A program made the position numbers and the translations under genes. This document shows, piece by piece, positions 63,429 to 64,000 of a stretch of 64,000 nucleotides of DNA. The notes under the pieces were generated by a model. It made no database searches. It saw only the letters and a list, made by a program, of their open reading frames with translations, and was not told where the DNA came from. The stretch's first letter is position 1. Every line of letters begins with the position of its first letter. Source of the stretch: Prevotella denticola (lineage in GTDB: Bacteria > Bacteroidota > Bacteroidia > Bacteroidales > Bacteroidaceae); contig NZ_UGTM01000001.1 of assembly GCF_900454835.1 (NCBI RefSeq), positions 434,501-498,500 of the forward strand, read 5' to 3'.

Positions 63429-63536
63429 AGAGACCTCTGCAAAATCCCATTTTTCTCAAACAGTACAATTGATTATGGTGAACTACATCTCACTATTCGC
63501 TATAATGTCTCATATGAGAGCTTTGTAGAGGTCTCT
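63429..63536. mobile_element. 108-bp MITE with IS5-type ends
   Basis: Terminal inverted repeats AGAGACCTCTGCAAA (63429-63443) and TTTGTAGAGGTCTCT (63522-63536) match at 14 of 15 positions. TTC flanks both ends, a possible 3-bp target duplication. The termini resemble GAGACCTTTGCAAAA ends of IS5-family elements that I recall from Porphyromonas and relatives. No transposase. Nothing else supported in 63415-63748. Confidence 0.7.
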
Positions 63537-63748
63537 TTCTGTAAGAATCCGTGGGAATCTCTCATAGACAGACAGTTTTCATGCCGTCTTGACTGCATAG
63601 ACGGACGGAAGTGGCAGTATCAATTGACACACTTTCCCCTTTCACAGATATTATCTTACTACATTACTATAAAATAAGGGGAATATAGTGAAAGGGAAAG
63701 GTTGGGCGTTGTAGTCAGAAAGTAGAAATAGCAATTACTACGAACTGA

Positions 63749-64000
63749 CTACATATTACCATGTCTTTGCGGATTCTTCACGGCAACAACAGAAAACAGC
63801 ATCGGTATCTCTCCGCCCTTTCCTGCTATTTTGAATGTTCCATTCTTTCCTGCTGTCATATTTCCGAATAGGTTGAAAGGCGAGTAATCATACTCTCCAA
63901 AGGACTGTATCTGCAAGTTGTTACTGAGTAGGCCATTCAACACTACAGCCAGCCCATGATTCCATGTAACGGTCTTTTGACAATTATCTTTTTCTGAATC
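63749..64000 (-). CDS. C-terminal part of unidentified protein, runs off window
   Basis: The leftward frame is open from base 64000 to the stop at 63749, so only the last ~83 residues are in the window. Visible: VTWNHGLAVVLNGLLSNNLQIQSFGEYDYSPFNLFGNMTAGKNGTFKIAGKGGEIPMLFSVVAVKNPQRHGNM. Beta-like, Gly/Asn-rich, no membrane segment. I do not recognise the family. An extracellular or surface protein is possible from composition only. Confidence 0.5.
   Translation of the reverse strand, partial: DSEKDNCQKTVTWNHGLAVVLNGLLSNNLQIQSFGEYDYSPFNLFGNMTAGKNGTFKIAGKGGEIPMLFSVVAVKNPQRHGNM

Overview
The window is chromosomal DNA of a member of the Bacteroidota, most likely Prevotellaceae (Prevotella in the broad sense). 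The evidence is a SusC/SusD pair, a BspA-type leucine-rich surface protein, M56/TonB and GIN-domain proteins, the gene order ParA-ParB-DUF5683-(small remnant)-RelA/SpoT, and repeated promoter signals of the Bacteroidetes sigma factor (TTTG, about 19 bp, TAnnTTTG). No rRNA, CRISPR array or intact insertion sequence was seen. One tRNA-Gln is present.

Left third (0-22 kb): an M56 peptidase/TonB-domain sensor, a TPR protein, a DUF6621-like protein, carboxynorspermidine synthase, a TfoX-N protein, recA and a 1340-residue SNF2 helicase. Facing these is a four-gene ABC/GIN-lipoprotein/permease/GntR operon, then surE-lpxB. The rightward chromosome-partition block follows: parA, parB, a DUF5683 protein, a small exported remnant and relA/spoT.

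Middle (22-43 kb): a leftward double ABC exporter, a dxs-type transketolase and a RecD-like helicase. Next is a polysaccharide-utilisation-like locus, with GH2 beta-galactosidase divergent from susC-susD-metallophosphoesterase. Then come a histidine phosphatase and a C1 aminopeptidase, separated by a 34-bp tandem array sitting between perfect 40-bp inverted repeats.

Right (42-64 kb): a tyrosine recombinase whose last codons overlap one arm of an inverted repeat. The other arm lies about 160 bp downstream, and between them is a rightward promoter feeding a structured leader, a BspA-like surface protein and a 75-residue companion. This has the anatomy of a phase-variable invertible promoter, here in the ON orientation. 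Convergent to it is a TonB receptor operon with three surface lipoproteins. Housekeeping genes follow: transglutaminase, cutC, SprT-like, outer-membrane barrel, rsfS-ftsH-cdsA, tRNA-Gln and rhodanese. A partial gene runs off the end.

The intergenic DNA is rich in structured repeats. There is a ~310-bp MITE-like family with GCTGTCCGRTAA ends (four copies or fragments), and a 22-bp palindromic tandem family at four loci. Two further arrays of unrelated sequence share the plan of short imperfect palindromes at roughly 22-bp spacing. These repeats and the invertible promoter are the most interesting parts of the window.
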